A stretch of 64,000 nucleotides of DNA from Actinotalea sp. Marseille-Q4924 (GCF_916618755.1 NZ_CAKAKB010000005.1:1-64000), one strand, 5' to 3'. Shown: positions 36,478 through 46,100, counted from the first letter of the stretch. Program-made: numbers and translations. Notes: generated by a model from the letters alone, not told the origin.

Positions 36478-37164
36478 TCAGCCGGCGGCGTGCACCGCGA
36501 TCGTCACGGCGGCGTAGTGGCAGCCGTACCCGATGACGGTGAGCACGTGGAAGATCTCGTGGAACCCGAACCACCGCGGGCTGGGGTTCGGCCGCTTCGT
36601 GCCGTAGACGACGGCGCCGACGGTGTAGGCGAGGCCGCCGACACCGACGAGCCACGCGATCGCCGCACCGCCGGATGCCGCGTAGTCCGGCAGGAACCAG
36701 ACGGCGACCCAGCCGAGGGCGACGTACACCGGAACGTAGAACCAGCGCGGTGCGTGCAGCCAGAAGACGCGCGCCAGCAGGCCGGCGATCGCCCCCGCCC
36801 ACACGACGACCAGCAGGTTCCGGTTGAGCGGCCACGGCAGGAGCAGCGCCGTCAGCGGCGTGTACGTCCCCGCGATGATGAGGAAGATGTTGGTGTGGTC
36901 GAGCCGTCGCAGCACGGCGCCCGTGCGGGGGGACCAGGTCCCGCGGTGGTAGACGGCCGACGTGCCGAACAGGAGGACGGCGCTCACGCCGAAGATCGTC
37001 GACGTGACCCTGCCGGCCGTGGTCGGCGCCATGACGACCAGCACCACCGAGGCGACGACGACGATCGGCGTCACGCCCGCATGCACCCAGCCGCGCAGGC
37101 GCGGCTTGATGCCGTGGTGCGTCGCGGCGGGCGCGTCCCCGACGCTGCCCGTGGGCACGCTCAT
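36478..37164 (-). CDS. Hemolysin III / PAQR family membrane protein
   Basis: A seven-helix membrane protein of 228 residues. Family metal-site motifs are present: FGTSAVYHRG and LRRLDHTNIFLIIAGTYTP near the middle, and HEIFHVLTVIGYGCHY at the C-terminal helix. Eukaryotic relatives (AdipoR) are ceramidases; bacterial members have been tied to membrane lipid state. ATG at 37162-37164 is preceded by GGAGGG. The gene is divergent from the Z-prenyl synthase, an arrangement shared with M. tuberculosis Rv1085c-Rv1086, and an inverted repeat lies in the shared promoter region. Confidence 0.9.
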   Translation of the reverse strand: MSVPTGSVGDAPAATHHGIKPRLRGWVHAGVTPIVVVASVVLVVMAPTTAGRVTSTIFGVSAVLLFGTSAVYHRGTWSPRTGAVLRRLDHTNIFLIIAGTYTPLTALLLPWPLNRNLLVVVWAGAIAGLLARVFWLHAPRWFYVPVYVALGWVAVWFLPDYAASGGAAIAWLVGVGGLAYTVGAVVYGTKRPNPSPRWFGFHEIFHVLTVIGYGCHYAAVTIAVHAAG

Positions 37165-37257
37165 GTCACCCTCCGGTCCTGGTGCCGGTCGTCGGACCGA
37201 CGCTCCTGGCGGCCTCGGATCCAGCGTGCCATCTCGCCGGACCACTCGTCAGCCTCT

Positions 37258-37290
37258 CCTACGCAAGCGTAGGTTACTGGACCGTAGGTT
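37258..37290. promoter_or_regulatory. Candidate operator in the hemolysin III / prenyl synthase divergent promoter
   Basis: CCTACG-CAAG-CGTAGG (37258-37273) is a perfect inverted repeat. Its right part, CGTAGGTT, recurs as a direct repeat at 37283-37290, 15 bases along. The shape resembles TetR-family operators. Confidence 0.5.
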
Positions 37291-37414
37291 CGTCTTCACC
37301 ACACCTCCACGCGGCGCCGCGGACCTCTACCGCCTGCGACCGCCGACGCGCCGTCGGCCCGGCCGCGCGAGCGCTACCGTGTGCTCGTCCGGACCACGCT
37401 CGGAGGACCCCTGC

Positions 37415-38176
37415 ATGCGTCTGCCCCACCCGGTCTACGGGCTGTACGAGCGGCGGCTGGCCGCGTCGCTGCCCAAGGACGCCATCCCGCGGCACATCGG
37501 GGTGATCCTCGACGGCAACCGGCGGTGGGCGCGGAGCCTCGGCGAGTCCGCCTCCCACGGGCACCGTCGCGGAGCGGACAAGATCGTCGAGCTGCTGGAG
37601 TGGTCGGAGGAGGCAGGCGTCGAGGTCGTGACGCTGTGGATGCTCTCCACCGACAACCTGTCGCGGGCGTCGGACGAGCTCAGCGAGCTGCTCGGCATCA
37701 TCCAGGACGCCGTCAGCGACCTCGCCGCGCGGGGTCGGTGGTGCCTGCAGGTGGTCGGCGCCCTCGACCTGCTGCCGCCCGGGGCGGCCGCGACGCTGCG
37801 CGAGGCCGAGCGCCGGACGTCGAACGTGCCGGGGCTGCACGTGAACATCGCGGTCGGGTACGGCGGACGTCGTGAGATCGCCGACGCCGTCCGCGCCATG
37901 CTCCGGGCGCACGCGCACGACGGCACCGCGCTGGAGGACCTGGCCGAGAGCTTCGACGTCGAGCACATCGCCGAGCACCTCTACACGAGAGGTCAGCCGG
38001 ACCCGGACCTCGTCATCCGCACGTCGGGGGAGCAGCGGCTCGGCGGCTTCCTGCTGTGGCAGAGCGTCCACACCGAGTTCTACTTCTGCGAGGCCTACTG
38101 GCCGGACTTCCGGCGCGTGGACTTCCTGCGGGCCCTGCGCAGCTACGCCCAGCGCGAGCGGCGGCTCGGGCGCTGA
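37415..38176 (+). CDS. Short-chain Z-isoprenyl diphosphate synthase
   Basis: A cis-prenyltransferase of 253 residues that adds isopentenyl diphosphate with Z geometry. The active-site motif HIGVILDGNRRWAR contains the essential Asp33, followed by HRRGADKI, TLWMLSTDNLSR and the C-terminal PDLVIRTSGEQRLGGFLLWQS and EFYFCEAYWPDF blocks. TLWMLSTDN replaces the TLYAFSTEN of long-chain undecaprenyl synthases and matches the mycobacterial Z-farnesyl diphosphate synthase type, next to hemolysin III in both cases. The product chain length is inferred from this match. ATG 37415 follows CGGAGGA. Confidence 0.9.
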   Translation: MRLPHPVYGLYERRLAASLPKDAIPRHIGVILDGNRRWARSLGESASHGHRRGADKIVELLEWSEEAGVEVVTLWMLSTDNLSRASDELSELLGIIQDAVSDLAARGRWCLQVVGALDLLPPGAAATLREAERRTSNVPGLHVNIAVGYGGRREIADAVRAMLRAHAHDGTALEDLAESFDVEHIAEHLYTRGQPDPDLVIRTSGEQRLGGFLLWQSVHTEFYFCEAYWPDFRRVDFLRALRSYAQRERRLGR

Positions 38177-38467
38177 GGCCGGCCCGCGCGTCGTCGGCCG
38201 GGTGACCGTCGTACGACGTCCGGGTGAACCCCCGCGCCCGGGCGTGTCGTGCGGCGTGTCACGGCGCGCGACGCGCGGAGGGCGGGCGTACGTTCCGAGA
38301 TGTCAGGACGACATCCCGCCGTCCTCGGGAGGCCCCATGGAGCACAGGCTCCGGGAAGGGGGCCGGTCCCGGCCCTCGTGGCCGACCGACCCCCACCCAG
38401 CCGTCGAGCGCCGGACGACCGGCGCGAGGTGGCGCGAACGGCGCTGAGGCGCCGGAGGGAGCCTGCC
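38177..38467. other. Leader region of phoH2 with inverted repeat and possible short ORF
   Basis: A TACGTT hexamer (38288-38293) could be a -10 box. Just after it, GATGTC-5-GACATC (38299-38315) is a perfect 6-bp inverted repeat. A 36-codon ORF (ATG 38337 to stop 38447) with a GGGAGG site upstream then precedes the phoH2 ribosome-binding site by a few bases. It could be a leader peptide; coding status is uncertain. Confidence 0.4.
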
Positions 38468-39832
38468 GTGGCCACGACAGCCGGTACGAGCCGTACGACC
38501 GCCGAGGACCGGGACCCGCAGGTGCGGCGCACGTTCGTGCTCGACACGTCAGTCCTCCTCTCCGACCCGCGCGCGATGCTCCGCTTCGCCGAGCACGCCG
38601 TCGTCCTGCCCGTCGTCGTCATCACCGAGCTCGAGGGCAAGCGGCACCACGCCGAGCTCGGCTACTTCGCCCGGAGCGCCCTGCGACTGCTCGACGAGCT
38701 GCGCGTCCAGCACGGGCGCCTGGACGAGGCGGTGCCGGTCGGCGACCAGGGCGGCACGCTGCGCGTCGAGCTCAACCACGTCGATCCGCAGGTGCTGCCC
38801 GCGGGCTTCCGCCTCGGGGACAACGACACCCGGATCCTCGCCGTCGCCCGGAACCTCGCTGACGAGGGCGCCGAGGTGACGCTCGTGTCCAAGGACCTGC
38901 CGCTGCGGGTCAAGGCGTCCGCGGTGGGGCTGACCGCGGAGGAGTACCGCGCGGAGCTCGCCGTGGACTCCGGCTGGACGGGGGTGACGCACCTGCAGCT
39001 CGGGGACGCGCAGATGTCGGAGCTCTTCACGGCCGAGCAGATCGACCTGGCCGACGTCGACCTCACCGGTCAGGACACGGGTCCGCTGCTGTGCCACACC
39101 GGCGCGGTCGTCACGTCGACCCGTGGCTCGGCGCTGGCCAGGGTGACCGCGGACAAGCGGCTCCGGCTCGTCCGCGGGGACCGCGACGTCTTCGGGGTCC
39201 ACGGTCGCAGCGCCGAGCAGCGCATCGCGATCGACCTGCTCATGGACGAGGAGATCGGGATCGTCTCCCTCGGCGGCCGGGCCGGGACGGGCAAGTCGGC
39301 CCTGGCGCTCTGCGCGGGGCTGGAGGCGGTCCTCGAGCGGCGCAAGCACCGCAAGGTCATGGTGTTCCGGCCGCTGTACGCGGTGGGCGGCCAGGAGCTC
39401 GGCTACCTGCCGGGCAGCGAGGCCGAGAAGATGAACCCCTGGGCGCAGGCGGTGTTCGACACGCTCGGCGCGCTCGTCGCGCCCGAGGTCGTCGAGGAGG
39501 TCATGGCCCGCGACCTGCTGGAGGTCCTGCCGCTCACCCACATCCGCGGCCGGTCGCTGCACGACGCGTTCGTCATCGTCGACGAGGCGCAGTCCCTCGA
39601 GCGCAACGTGCTGCTCACCGTGCTGTCCCGGATCGGCCAGAACTCGCGCGTGGTGCTGACGCACGACGTCGCGCAGCGCGACAACCTCCGCGTGGGGCGG
39701 CACGACGGCGTCGCGGCCGTCATCGAGGCGCTCAAGGGCCACCCGCTCTTCGCGCACGTGACGCTCACCCGGTCCGAGCGGTCGCCGGTCGCCGCGCTGG
39801 TCACGGAGATGCTGGAGGGCATCGAGGCCTGA
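38468..39832 (+). CDS. phoH2: PhoH-family ATPase with PIN domain (PhoH2)
   Basis: PhoH2 proteins join a PIN ribonuclease domain to a PhoH RNA-helicase-like ATPase. The 454-residue product begins with [20 protein letters not shown], carrying the first PIN acidic residues; further ones appear in TELEGKR and [11 protein letters not shown]. The PhoH ATPase starts near residue 255: Walker [10 protein letters not shown] (269-277), Walker [11 protein letters not shown] and motif [18 protein letters not shown]. The M. tuberculosis homologue unwinds and cuts RNA. GTG 38468 has GGAGGGAG seven bases upstream. In mycobacteria phoH2 is preceded by a short antitoxin-like gene; here only a 36-codon ORF is visible there. 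Confidence 0.93.
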   Translation: MATTAGTSRTTAEDRDPQVRRTFVLDTSVLLSDPRAMLRFAEHAVVLPVVVITELEGKRHHAELGYFARSALRLLDELRVQHGRLDEAVPVGDQGGTLRVELNHVDPQVLPAGFRLGDNDTRILAVARNLADEGAEVTLVSKDLPLRVKASAVGLTAEEYRAELAVDSGWTGVTHLQLGDAQMSELFTAEQIDLADVDLTGQDTGPLLCHTGAVVTSTRGSALARVTADKRLRLVRGDRDVFGVHGRSAEQRIAIDLLMDEEIGIVSLGGRAGTGKSALALCAGLEAVLERRKHRKVMVFRPLYAVGGQELGYLPGSEAEKMNPWAQAVFDTLGALVAPEVVEEVMARDLLEVLPLTHIRGRSLHDAFVIVDEAQSLERNVLLTVLSRIGQNSRVVLTHDVAQRDNLRVGRHDGVAAVIEALKGHPLFAHVTLTRSERSPVAALVTEMLEGIEA

Positions 39833-39869
39833 GCGAGGCGGCGCGCGTCCCCGGACGCGCACGCAGGAT

Positions 39870-39910
39870 CGGGGAAGGCCGGTTGCGGATGCTGCAACCG
39901 GCCTTCCCCG
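39870..39910. terminator. Bidirectional terminator after phoH2
   Basis: A perfect 17-bp stem (39870-39886 with 39894-39910) with a 7-nt loop between convergent genes. Confidence 0.9.
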
Positions 39911-39937
39911 TTCGCGTGCCCGGCCTCGCTCCCGCGG

Positions 39938-40561
39938 TCACTCCGGGTGGTCGCGCAGGAGCGCCGCAGGTCCGCGGTCCGCCCGGCCGTGCCCGGCGGG
40001 CTCGTGGGTGTGCCCGCCACCGTTCTCACCGTGCCCACCGACGTGCACGTCCCCGTGCCCACCCGCGTGCACCGCCTGGTGGACGCCGTGGGCCCACACC
40101 TGCAGGCTCAGCATCGCCTCGACCCAGCGACGGGCCTGCGGGACGCCGTCGTGGACGTCCTCGGCCGCGGCGGTCGCCACGCCGAGCCGCCGCTCGGCCT
40201 CCGCGCGGACCTCCTCGGTGAGCAGCGCGACGAGCGCCGTGGCGTCGCCGTCGGCGAGCGCCTGCTCGGCGAGCGGGATGGCGGGGCCGACGTCGAGGCC
40301 CGCCGGCTTGAGGCCCGTGAACGGGGCGCCTTCACCGGCCCGGTGCACCCGGACCACCGTCTCGAAGAGCAGCCGGTCCGCGACCTCGCGGGCCGTGACG
40401 CCCTCGCGCCGGGCGGTGCGCACGAGGGCGAACACGTCGCGCACCTCGTCCTCGCCCTCGGTGTGGACGTAGGGCAGGAGGAGGTTGACGTCGTCGGCCT
40501 CCAGCGCGCGCCGCGCAGCGGTCACGACGGGGCCGTCCAGGGAGTCGCAGTGCGGGGGCAT
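39938..40561 (-). CDS. DUF6448-like protein with His-rich C terminus
   Basis: A 207-residue protein, mostly alpha-helical and with no signal peptide. It opens MPPHCDSLDGPVVTAARRALEADDVNLLLPYV and continues with LVRTARREGVTAREVADRLLFETVVRVHRAGEG. This resembles the conserved DUF6448 family seen in varied bacteria (family recalled, not searched). The last about 50 residues are unusual: repeated His-Gly units (HAGGHGDVHVGGHGENGGGHTHEPAGHGR) that look like a metal-binding tail. ATG at 40559-40561 has AGAGGACC upstream. The function is unknown; nickel, zinc or copper storage or chaperoning is inference from the tail alone. Confidence 0.75.
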   Translation of the reverse strand: MPPHCDSLDGPVVTAARRALEADDVNLLLPYVHTEGEDEVRDVFALVRTARREGVTAREVADRLLFETVVRVHRAGEGAPFTGLKPAGLDVGPAIPLAEQALADGDATALVALLTEEVRAEAERRLGVATAAAEDVHDGVPQARRWVEAMLSLQVWAHGVHQAVHAGGHGDVHVGGHGENGGGHTHEPAGHGRADRGPAALLRDHPE

Positions 40562-40688
40562 GGCAGGTCCTCTCGTCGACCTCTCCAGCGTCCGTCCGCC
40601 CGGGTGGCTCGGGGAAGGGACCGACGTCCCCTCGCGTCCGCGACCGGACGCACGCCGTCGTCGCCCGACGGGACCGACGTGCCTGCCG

Positions 40689-42131
40689 TCACCCCTGGGG
40701 CGGCCGCGTCATGGACAGGACGTCGAGGGCCTCGTCGAGCTGGGCCTCGGTGACCTCGCCCCGCTCGACGAAGCCGAGGTCCACCACGGCCTGGCGGACC
40801 GTGACACCCGTCTTGACGGCGTGCTTGGCCACCTTCGCCGCAGCCTCGTACCCGATGACGCGGTTGAGCGGCGTGACGATCGACGGCGAGGACTCCGCGT
40901 ACGCGCGCGCCCGCTCCTCGTTCGCGGTGATGCCGGCGACCGTCCGGTCAGCGAGGAGCCGCGCCGCGTTGGCGAGCAGCCGCTCGGACTCCAGCACGCC
41001 GAGTGCCATGACCGGGATCTGCACGTTGAGCTCGAAGGAGCCGCTCGCCCCCGCCCAGGCGACGGTCGCGTCGTTGCCGACGACGCGCGCCGCGACCATG
41101 AGCACGGCCTCGGGGACGACCGGGTTGACCTTTCCGGGCATGATCGAGGACCCCGGCTGGAGGTCCGGGATGAAGATCTCGCCCAGCCCGGTGTTGGGGC
41201 CCGACCCCATCCAGCGCAGGTCGTTGCAGATCTTCGTCAGGCTCACGGCGATCGTGCGCAGCGCGCCGGACAGCTCGACCAGGCCGTCCCGGGCGCTCTG
41301 CGCCTCGAAGTGGTCCCGCGCCTCGGTGATCGGCAGGCCGGTGTCCTCCCGCAGGAAGTTGATCACATGGGCGGGGAAGCCGGCCGGGGTGTTGATCCCG
41401 GTGCCCACCGCCGTCCCGCCGAGCGGGACCTCCGCGACGCGGGGGAGCGCCGCGTGGAGCCGCTCGACGCCGTACCGGACCGCCGCGGCGTAGCCGCCGA
41501 ACTCCTGGCCGAGCGTCACCGGCGTGGCGTCCATGAGGTGCGTCCGGCCGGACTTCACGACGTGGGCGAGCTCGGCGGACTTGGCCTCGAGGGCCGCGGC
41601 GAGGTGCTCGAGCGCGGGGACGAGGTCCCGTGCCAGTCCGGCCGTCGCGGCCACGTGCACCGACGTCGGGAACACGTCGTTGGAGGACTGCGAGGCGTTG
41701 ACGTGGTCGTTGGGGTGCACGGGGCTGCCGAGGCGCTGCGACGCCAGCGTGGCGAGCACCTCGTTCATGTTCATGTTCGACGACGTGCCCGAGCCGGTCT
41801 GGAAGACGTCGACGGGGAAGTGCGCGTCGTGCGCGCCGTCGGCCACCTCGTCCGCCGCGGCGGCGATCGCCTCGGCGAGGTCCTGCGGCAGCACGCCGAG
41901 CGCGGCGTTGGCGCGGGCGGCGGCCTTCTTCACCCGCGCCAGCGCCTCGATGTGCCCGCGCTCCAGGGGTGTGCCGGAGATCGGGAAGTTCTCGACGGCC
42001 CGCTGGGTCTGCGCGCGGTACAGCGCGTCCTCGGGGACGAGGACGTCGCCCATGGTGTCGTGCTCGACGCGGTACCCCGGCGGCGGCGTGGTGGGGTCGG
42101 GAGCTGCTGGGGTGACGGCGCTGTCGGTCAT
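40689..42131 (-). CDS. fumC: Class II fumarate hydratase
   Basis: Interconverts fumarate and malate in the TCA cycle. The 480-residue product carries the family blocks [44 protein letters not shown] and the signature [11 protein letters not shown] with the catalytic Ser, so it is the Fe-independent, heat-stable type. ATG at 42129-42131 is preferred: the sequence before it (CAGAAT, then 7 bases) fits the leaderless pattern in this window and no ribosome-binding site is present. Carbonic anhydrase lies just upstream on the same strand. Confidence 0.95.
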   Translation of the reverse strand: MTDSAVTPAAPDPTTPPPGYRVEHDTMGDVLVPEDALYRAQTQRAVENFPISGTPLERGHIEALARVKKAAARANAALGVLPQDLAEAIAAAADEVADGAHDAHFPVDVFQTGSGTSSNMNMNEVLATLASQRLGSPVHPNDHVNASQSSNDVFPTSVHVAATAGLARDLVPALEHLAAALEAKSAELAHVVKSGRTHLMDATPVTLGQEFGGYAAAVRYGVERLHAALPRVAEVPLGGTAVGTGINTPAGFPAHVINFLREDTGLPITEARDHFEAQSARDGLVELSGALRTIAVSLTKICNDLRWMGSGPNTGLGEIFIPDLQPGSSIMPGKVNPVVPEAVLMVAARVVGNDATVAWAGASGSFELNVQIPVMALGVLESERLLANAARLLADRTVAGITANEERARAYAESSPSIVTPLNRVIGYEAAAKVAKHAVKTGVTVRQAVVDLGFVERGEVTEAQLDEALDVLSMTRPPQG

Positions 42132-42174
42132 GGGACCCATTCTGGCAGCGGTGCGCGGGTGGTCCGGCGGTGGC

Positions 42175-42825
42175 TCAGTCCTCGACGGAGCCCGCGACCT
42201 CGACGACGCGCACGCGTCCCTCGGCCAGGGCGTACTCGGCGCCGACGACGGCCACACGGCCCGCCTCGACGCCCTCGCGCAGGTATGCGGAGTAGCTCTG
42301 CAGCATGCGGACCGTCACGCCCACGTGCTCCTGGCCGAGCTCCGCCGCGGTGGGCGTGAGCGACCCGCCGCCGGCCCAGCCCTCGGCCGGTGGGCGGGTG
42401 AGGGAGACGACGCTGGGGATGACCCGGTCCACGACCGCGCGGACGAACCCGGTCGGCATCACCCCGGTGCGCAGGGCCTCCACGGCGGCACCGACCGCCC
42501 CGCACGAGTCGTGCCCCAGGACGACGACGAGCGGTGCGCCGAGCACCTGCACCCCGTACTCGATGGAGCCGAGCACGGTGGTGTCGACCACGTGGCCCGC
42601 GGTCCGGACCACGAAGAGGTCACCGAGCCCCTGGTCGAAGACGAGCTCGGCGGCGACCCGGGAGTCCGAGCAGCCGAAGACGACCGCGAAGGGCTCCTGC
42701 AGCGAGCTCACCGCCGACCTGCGGTCCAGCCCCTGGGAGGGGTGCTCCATCGCGCCGTGCAGGAAGCGCTCGTTGCCGTCGCGCAGCGCGCGCCAGGCCT
42801 GGGCCGGGGTGAGGGTGCTCGACAC
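42175..42825 (-). CDS. Beta-class carbonic anhydrase
   Basis: Hydrates CO2 to bicarbonate, supplying carboxylases and pH balance. The 216-residue product shows the zinc ligands of the beta class: Cys52 with Asp54-Ser-Arg (GCSDSR), then His105 and Cys108 in [29 protein letters not shown] is typical of actinobacterial enzymes. GTG at 42823-42825 is chosen because homology begins there. A CACACT hexamer lies 7 bases upstream on the minus strand, fitting a leaderless transcript. It is divergent from the GH15-like gene. Confidence 0.93.
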   Translation of the reverse strand: MSSTLTPAQAWRALRDGNERFLHGAMEHPSQGLDRRSAVSSLQEPFAVVFGCSDSRVAAELVFDQGLGDLFVVRTAGHVVDTTVLGSIEYGVQVLGAPLVVVLGHDSCGAVGAAVEALRTGVMPTGFVRAVVDRVIPSVVSLTRPPAEGWAGGGSLTPTAAELGQEHVGVTVRMLQSYSAYLREGVEAGRVAVVGAEYALAEGRVRVVEVAGSVED

Positions 42826-42958
42826 GCGGGCCAGTGTGGCGCACCTCCGCCGGCGGCGCCGCCCGACGGCGGTGCCCGACGGCCGGGCCCGGCCACGCCC
42901 CGTGCGCGCCGGCGACGACAGGGACGTGCGGCCCTGGCCCGTGCCCTCCGGGGTTGCG

Positions 42959-42964
42959 TAGGGT
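42959..42964 (+). promoter_or_regulatory. Leaderless -10 element for the GH15-like gene
   Basis: TAGGGT, exactly six bases before GTG 42971, with no Shine-Dalgarno sequence. Confidence 0.65.
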
Positions 42965-42970
42965 GCAGCG

Positions 42971-44245
42971 GTGCCCCTCGCCCGACGTCGTCGTCGCCTG
43001 CTGGTCGGCAGCACGGCGCTCCTGACGGTCGGGTTCCTCGCCACGGGTGCCAGCAGCCCTGCCGAGCCCGCACACGCCCGGATCGCCCTCTACTCCGACG
43101 GGGTCGCGCTCGACGCCGACGGCGTGCCGCGGCTCGTGGAGGTCGGGGCCGACGTCGTCGACGACCCCGTGCAGCGGGCGCGGCAGGACGCCTGGCTCGC
43201 CGCGGGACGGGTCCCGGGACCGGAGCGCTACCGGGACATGGCGGAGCAGGCGCTGCGCGACCTCGACGCGCTGGTGCTGGACGACGGCGCGGCCCTCGCG
43301 GCCGGGAGCCCCTACTGGCGGTACGTGTGGCCCCGCGACGCGTCCTTCACGGCAGCGGCGCTGGCGCGCACGGGTCACGCCGACGACGCCCACCGGGTGC
43401 TCACGTACCTGGCGCGGATGCACGAGCGCAGCACGGTGGACGGCGTCCTGCAGGCGCGCTACCTGCCCGACGGCTCCGGCGGCACGCCCGACGCCCGGGC
43501 GCCCCAGCTCGACGGCAACGGCTGGGTGCTGTGGGGCGTCGCGCAGTGGTACGCGGCGGCCGGCCCCGGCCGCGACGCGCAGCTGGAGGAGCTGCGGGGC
43601 CTCGTGACGGGGTCGCTGGCGACGATCCGCGCGCACGTGGACCCCGTCACCGGTCTGCCTCCCGCGTTCCCCGACTACTGGGAGGTGCGCGAGAGCCGCC
43701 CGACGCTCGGCACGGCCGCACCGCTGCTGGCCGGTGCGCGCGCGGCCGGGCCGGTGCTGGCGGCGCTCGGCGAGCCGCCCGTCGGCGACCTCGTCGCGCT
43801 GCTGGAGCGGGGCGTCGAGGGGAACTTCGCGCCGCACTACCCGCGGCGCCTCGGCGGCCGCGCGCAGGACACGGCGGTCGCGTGGCTCATGCCGCCGTTC
43901 GGGGCCGCCGACGACCAGGTCACCTCGGCGTGGCGGGACGCCGCGGCGGGGATGGCCCGGCCTGCTGGCGGCCTCGCCCCGGGCGAGGACTGGAAGAACG
44001 ACGGCGTCTCCTGGACCCCCGAGACGGCGATGTGGGCGCTGACGGCGGCCGCGTCGGGGGAGGTGGAGCTGGCGGAGGACCGGCTGGACTGGCTGGACCG
44101 GCACCGCACGGACCGCGGGTCGCTTCCCGAGAAGGTGCTGCACGACGGCTCGCCTGCTGCGGTTGCGCCGCTGGCGTGGACGGCGTCCACTGTTCTCCTG
44201 GCACTGGACGAGCTGGACCGACAAGGTGCAGGCTCGGGCCCCTGA
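42971..44245 (+). CDS. Secreted GH15-like (glucoamylase-type) protein
   Basis: A 424-residue protein with a signal peptide (Arg-rich N end, then LLVGSTALLTVGFLATGASS) followed by an all-alpha domain resembling the six-hairpin glycosidase fold. GH15-type marks are PYWRYVWPRDASFTAAAL (about 114-130), LDGNGWVLWGV and a late acidic SLPEKVLHDG that could hold the catalytic base. It is shorter than usual glucoamylases and lacks the N-terminal beta-sandwich and a starch-binding domain. Substrate is unknown. A GTG start directly behind TAGGGT indicates a leaderless message. Assigned by fold motifs, so the activity is tentative. Confidence 0.78.
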   Translation: MPLARRRRRLLVGSTALLTVGFLATGASSPAEPAHARIALYSDGVALDADGVPRLVEVGADVVDDPVQRARQDAWLAAGRVPGPERYRDMAEQALRDLDALVLDDGAALAAGSPYWRYVWPRDASFTAAALARTGHADDAHRVLTYLARMHERSTVDGVLQARYLPDGSGGTPDARAPQLDGNGWVLWGVAQWYAAAGPGRDAQLEELRGLVTGSLATIRAHVDPVTGLPPAFPDYWEVRESRPTLGTAAPLLAGARAAGPVLAALGEPPVGDLVALLERGVEGNFAPHYPRRLGGRAQDTAVAWLMPPFGAADDQVTSAWRDAAAGMARPAGGLAPGEDWKNDGVSWTPETAMWALTAAASGEVELAEDRLDWLDRHRTDRGSLPEKVLHDGSPAAVAPLAWTASTVLLALDELDRQGAGSGP

Positions 44246-44369
44246 GGCGGATGCCTCGTCGGCACGCAGCGGACGCGACCCGTCCGCGCCGGTTCACCGG
44301 CGACGTGCAAGGAGTGGTCGACCGGCCACACAGAGCAGGTGGGTTGTCGCCGACGGCGAGGGGGCCGAG

Positions 44370-44549
44370 ATGGCACAGGCACGTGCAGCACGGGTCGGCC
44401 GCGAGGCCGAAGGTCAGCGGCTCGTCGTCCTCAAGGCGATCCTCGTGGTGGCCGTGACGGTCGCGCTCGCCGGTGTGGCCGCGGCGGCCGGTCTGGGCGT
44501 CACGGTCCCCGGCGCGGACGTCGACGTGGTCGTGCCCGTCGGGGAGTGA
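44370..44549 (+). CDS. Small (59-residue) membrane protein, hypothetical
   Basis: A short ORF encoding a basic N end (MAQARAARVGREAEGQRL), one transmembrane helix (about residues 18-45, VVLKAILVVAVTVALAGVAAAAG) and a short acidic outside tail (GADVDVVVPVGE). The hydrophobic profile and codon use look coding, and a GGGGG-rich stretch precedes the ATG. It sits alone between the GH15-like gene and the convergent kinase gene. No family was recognised. Confidence 0.5.
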   Translation: MAQARAARVGREAEGQRLVVLKAILVVAVTVALAGVAAAAGLGVTVPGADVDVVVPVGE

Positions 44550-44579
44550 CCCGGACGGCGGGCGGTCCGGCAGCCCCCG

Positions 44580-45773
44580 TCACAGGGGCGTGGTGAGCTC
44601 GTCGGACGTGGGCGGGTTCGCCCCCGGCCGGCTCACGGTGATGGCGGCGATCTCTGCGCAGCGGGTCAGCACCGACCTCAGCACCGTCTCGTCAGCCTCG
44701 CGCAACGCGTCCCGGTGGGCGGCGCCGAGCAGGCCGACGGACCACAGGCCGTCGATGAGCCCACCCATGAACGAGTCGCCCGCGCCGACGGTGTCGGCGA
44801 CGGTCACGCGTGGTGCCGCCACGTCGATGACGCGTCCGTCGACCGTCACCGCGGTCGCGCCCTCGCCGCCGCGCGTGACGACGACCAGCGCCGGGCCGCT
44901 CGCGGCCCACCGGAGGGCGACCTCGGTCGGGTCGGCCCCGGGCTCGAGCCAGGCGAGGTCCTCGTCGCTGACCTTGACCACGTCCGCGAGGGCCACGAGC
45001 CGCTCGACGACCGGGCGGGTCACCTCGGCCGGCGGCATGAGGGAGGGCCTCAGGTTCGGGTCGTACGTCACCGTGGCCGAGCCGCGCAGGGCCTCGAGGA
45101 TGCGCGCGACGTCCGGGCCGCCGGGCTCGAGGACCGCAGCGATGGACCCGGTGTGCACGACCACCGGCGCTCCGGACGGGGCCGACCACCGCGCCGGGAC
45201 GTGCCACGAGAGGTCGAAGTCGTAGGTCGCGACGCCGTTGGCGTCCACGTGCGCGACGGCGACCGACGTGCGGTCCGCCGTCTCGCTGCCGGCGACGACG
45301 GTGACACCGGAGGCCTCCAGGTGCCGTCGCAGGAGCGCGCCGTGCGCGTCGTCGCCGAACCACGTCAGCAGGTGGGCGTCGCGTCCGAGGCGCGCCAGCC
45401 CGAGCGCGACGTTGGCGGGGCTGCCGCCGGGGTGCTCGGCCACCGCGCCGTCGGACGTGCGGACCACGTCGATGAGGGCCTCGCCCACGACGAGGGCCAC
45501 CCCCTCGTCACCGGCCACGGCCACCTCGCCGAGGTCGGGCTCGGAGGCGGAGTCGAACGCCCGCTCGCGGGTGCCCGTGCTGACGACCCCGCTGGGCGGG
45601 GCGTCCACGCCGGCCTCCGGGGTCCCTGGCTCGGCGGGAGGGGCGGTGGGGGTGCCCGCAGGGTCCGACGGCGCCGTGGGCGTCGAGGACGTCGGCGACG
45701 CGACGGTCGTGGCGCGAACCGGCACGGTGGGCGCGTCCTGCTGCGGTGCTGCGTCGGTGCGGTCGTCGCTCAT
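44580..45773 (-). CDS. PfkB-family sugar kinase (fructokinase-like)
   Basis: A ribokinase-fold kinase of 397 residues. The domain starts near residue 95 ([14 protein letters not shown]), with the substrate Gly motif [17 protein letters not shown] and the C-terminal signature [17 protein letters not shown] holding the catalytic Asp. A fructose or similar sugar substrate is likely from the pattern but not proven. Residues 1-90 are a Pro/Ala/Thr-rich unstructured lead, longer than usual, so a later start is possible. ATG at 45771-45773 overlaps the xseB stop by 4 bases, making it the last gene of the xseA-xseB operon, an odd functional pairing. Confidence 0.88.
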   Translation of the reverse strand: MSDDRTDAAPQQDAPTVPVRATTVASPTSSTPTAPSDPAGTPTAPPAEPGTPEAGVDAPPSGVVSTGTRERAFDSASEPDLGEVAVAGDEGVALVVGEALIDVVRTSDGAVAEHPGGSPANVALGLARLGRDAHLLTWFGDDAHGALLRRHLEASGVTVVAGSETADRTSVAVAHVDANGVATYDFDLSWHVPARWSAPSGAPVVVHTGSIAAVLEPGGPDVARILEALRGSATVTYDPNLRPSLMPPAEVTRPVVERLVALADVVKVSDEDLAWLEPGADPTEVALRWAASGPALVVVTRGGEGATAVTVDGRVIDVAAPRVTVADTVGAGDSFMGGLIDGLWSVGLLGAAHRDALREADETVLRSVLTRCAEIAAITVSRPGANPPTSDELTTPL

Positions 45774-46099
45774 GAGCCGTCCTCGGGGTCGGTCGGGTCG
45801 TCGTGGCTGTCGGCGGTGCGGGGTCCGGCCGAGGCGGCGGGCGCCGCCGCGACGGGACCGCCCGCGCGAGCCTGCTCGAGGCGCCGTCGTGCGCCGTCGA
45901 GCCACTCCTGGCACCGCTGGGCGAGCGCCTCGCCCCGTTCCCACAGTGCCAGGGAGCCCTCCAGGGTCTCGCCACCGGCCTCCAGGCGGGACACGACGGA
46001 GGTCAGCTCGTCGCGGGCCTGCTCGTAGCTGAGCTCCTCGACGGGTACGGGCTGCTCCGCACCGGTGGTGGGCCTGCTCGTCGGCGTGTCGGTCGGCAC
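45770..46099 (-). CDS. xseB: Exodeoxyribonuclease VII small subunit
   Basis: XseB is the small helical subunit that forms the stalk of exonuclease VII with XseA. The 109-residue product has the core [55 protein letters not shown], with the usual LE.G..LE.SL..WERGE pattern. The C-terminal 35 residues are low-complexity. GTG at 46097-46099 has AGGAGGAG upstream. It starts one base after the xseA stop and overlaps the kinase start. Confidence 0.93.
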   Translation of the reverse strand: MPTDTPTSRPTTGAEQPVPVEELSYEQARDELTSVVSRLEAGGETLEGSLALWERGEALAQRCQEWLDGARRRLEQARAGGPVAAAPAASAGPRTADSHDDPTDPEDGS

Positions 46100-46100
46100 G

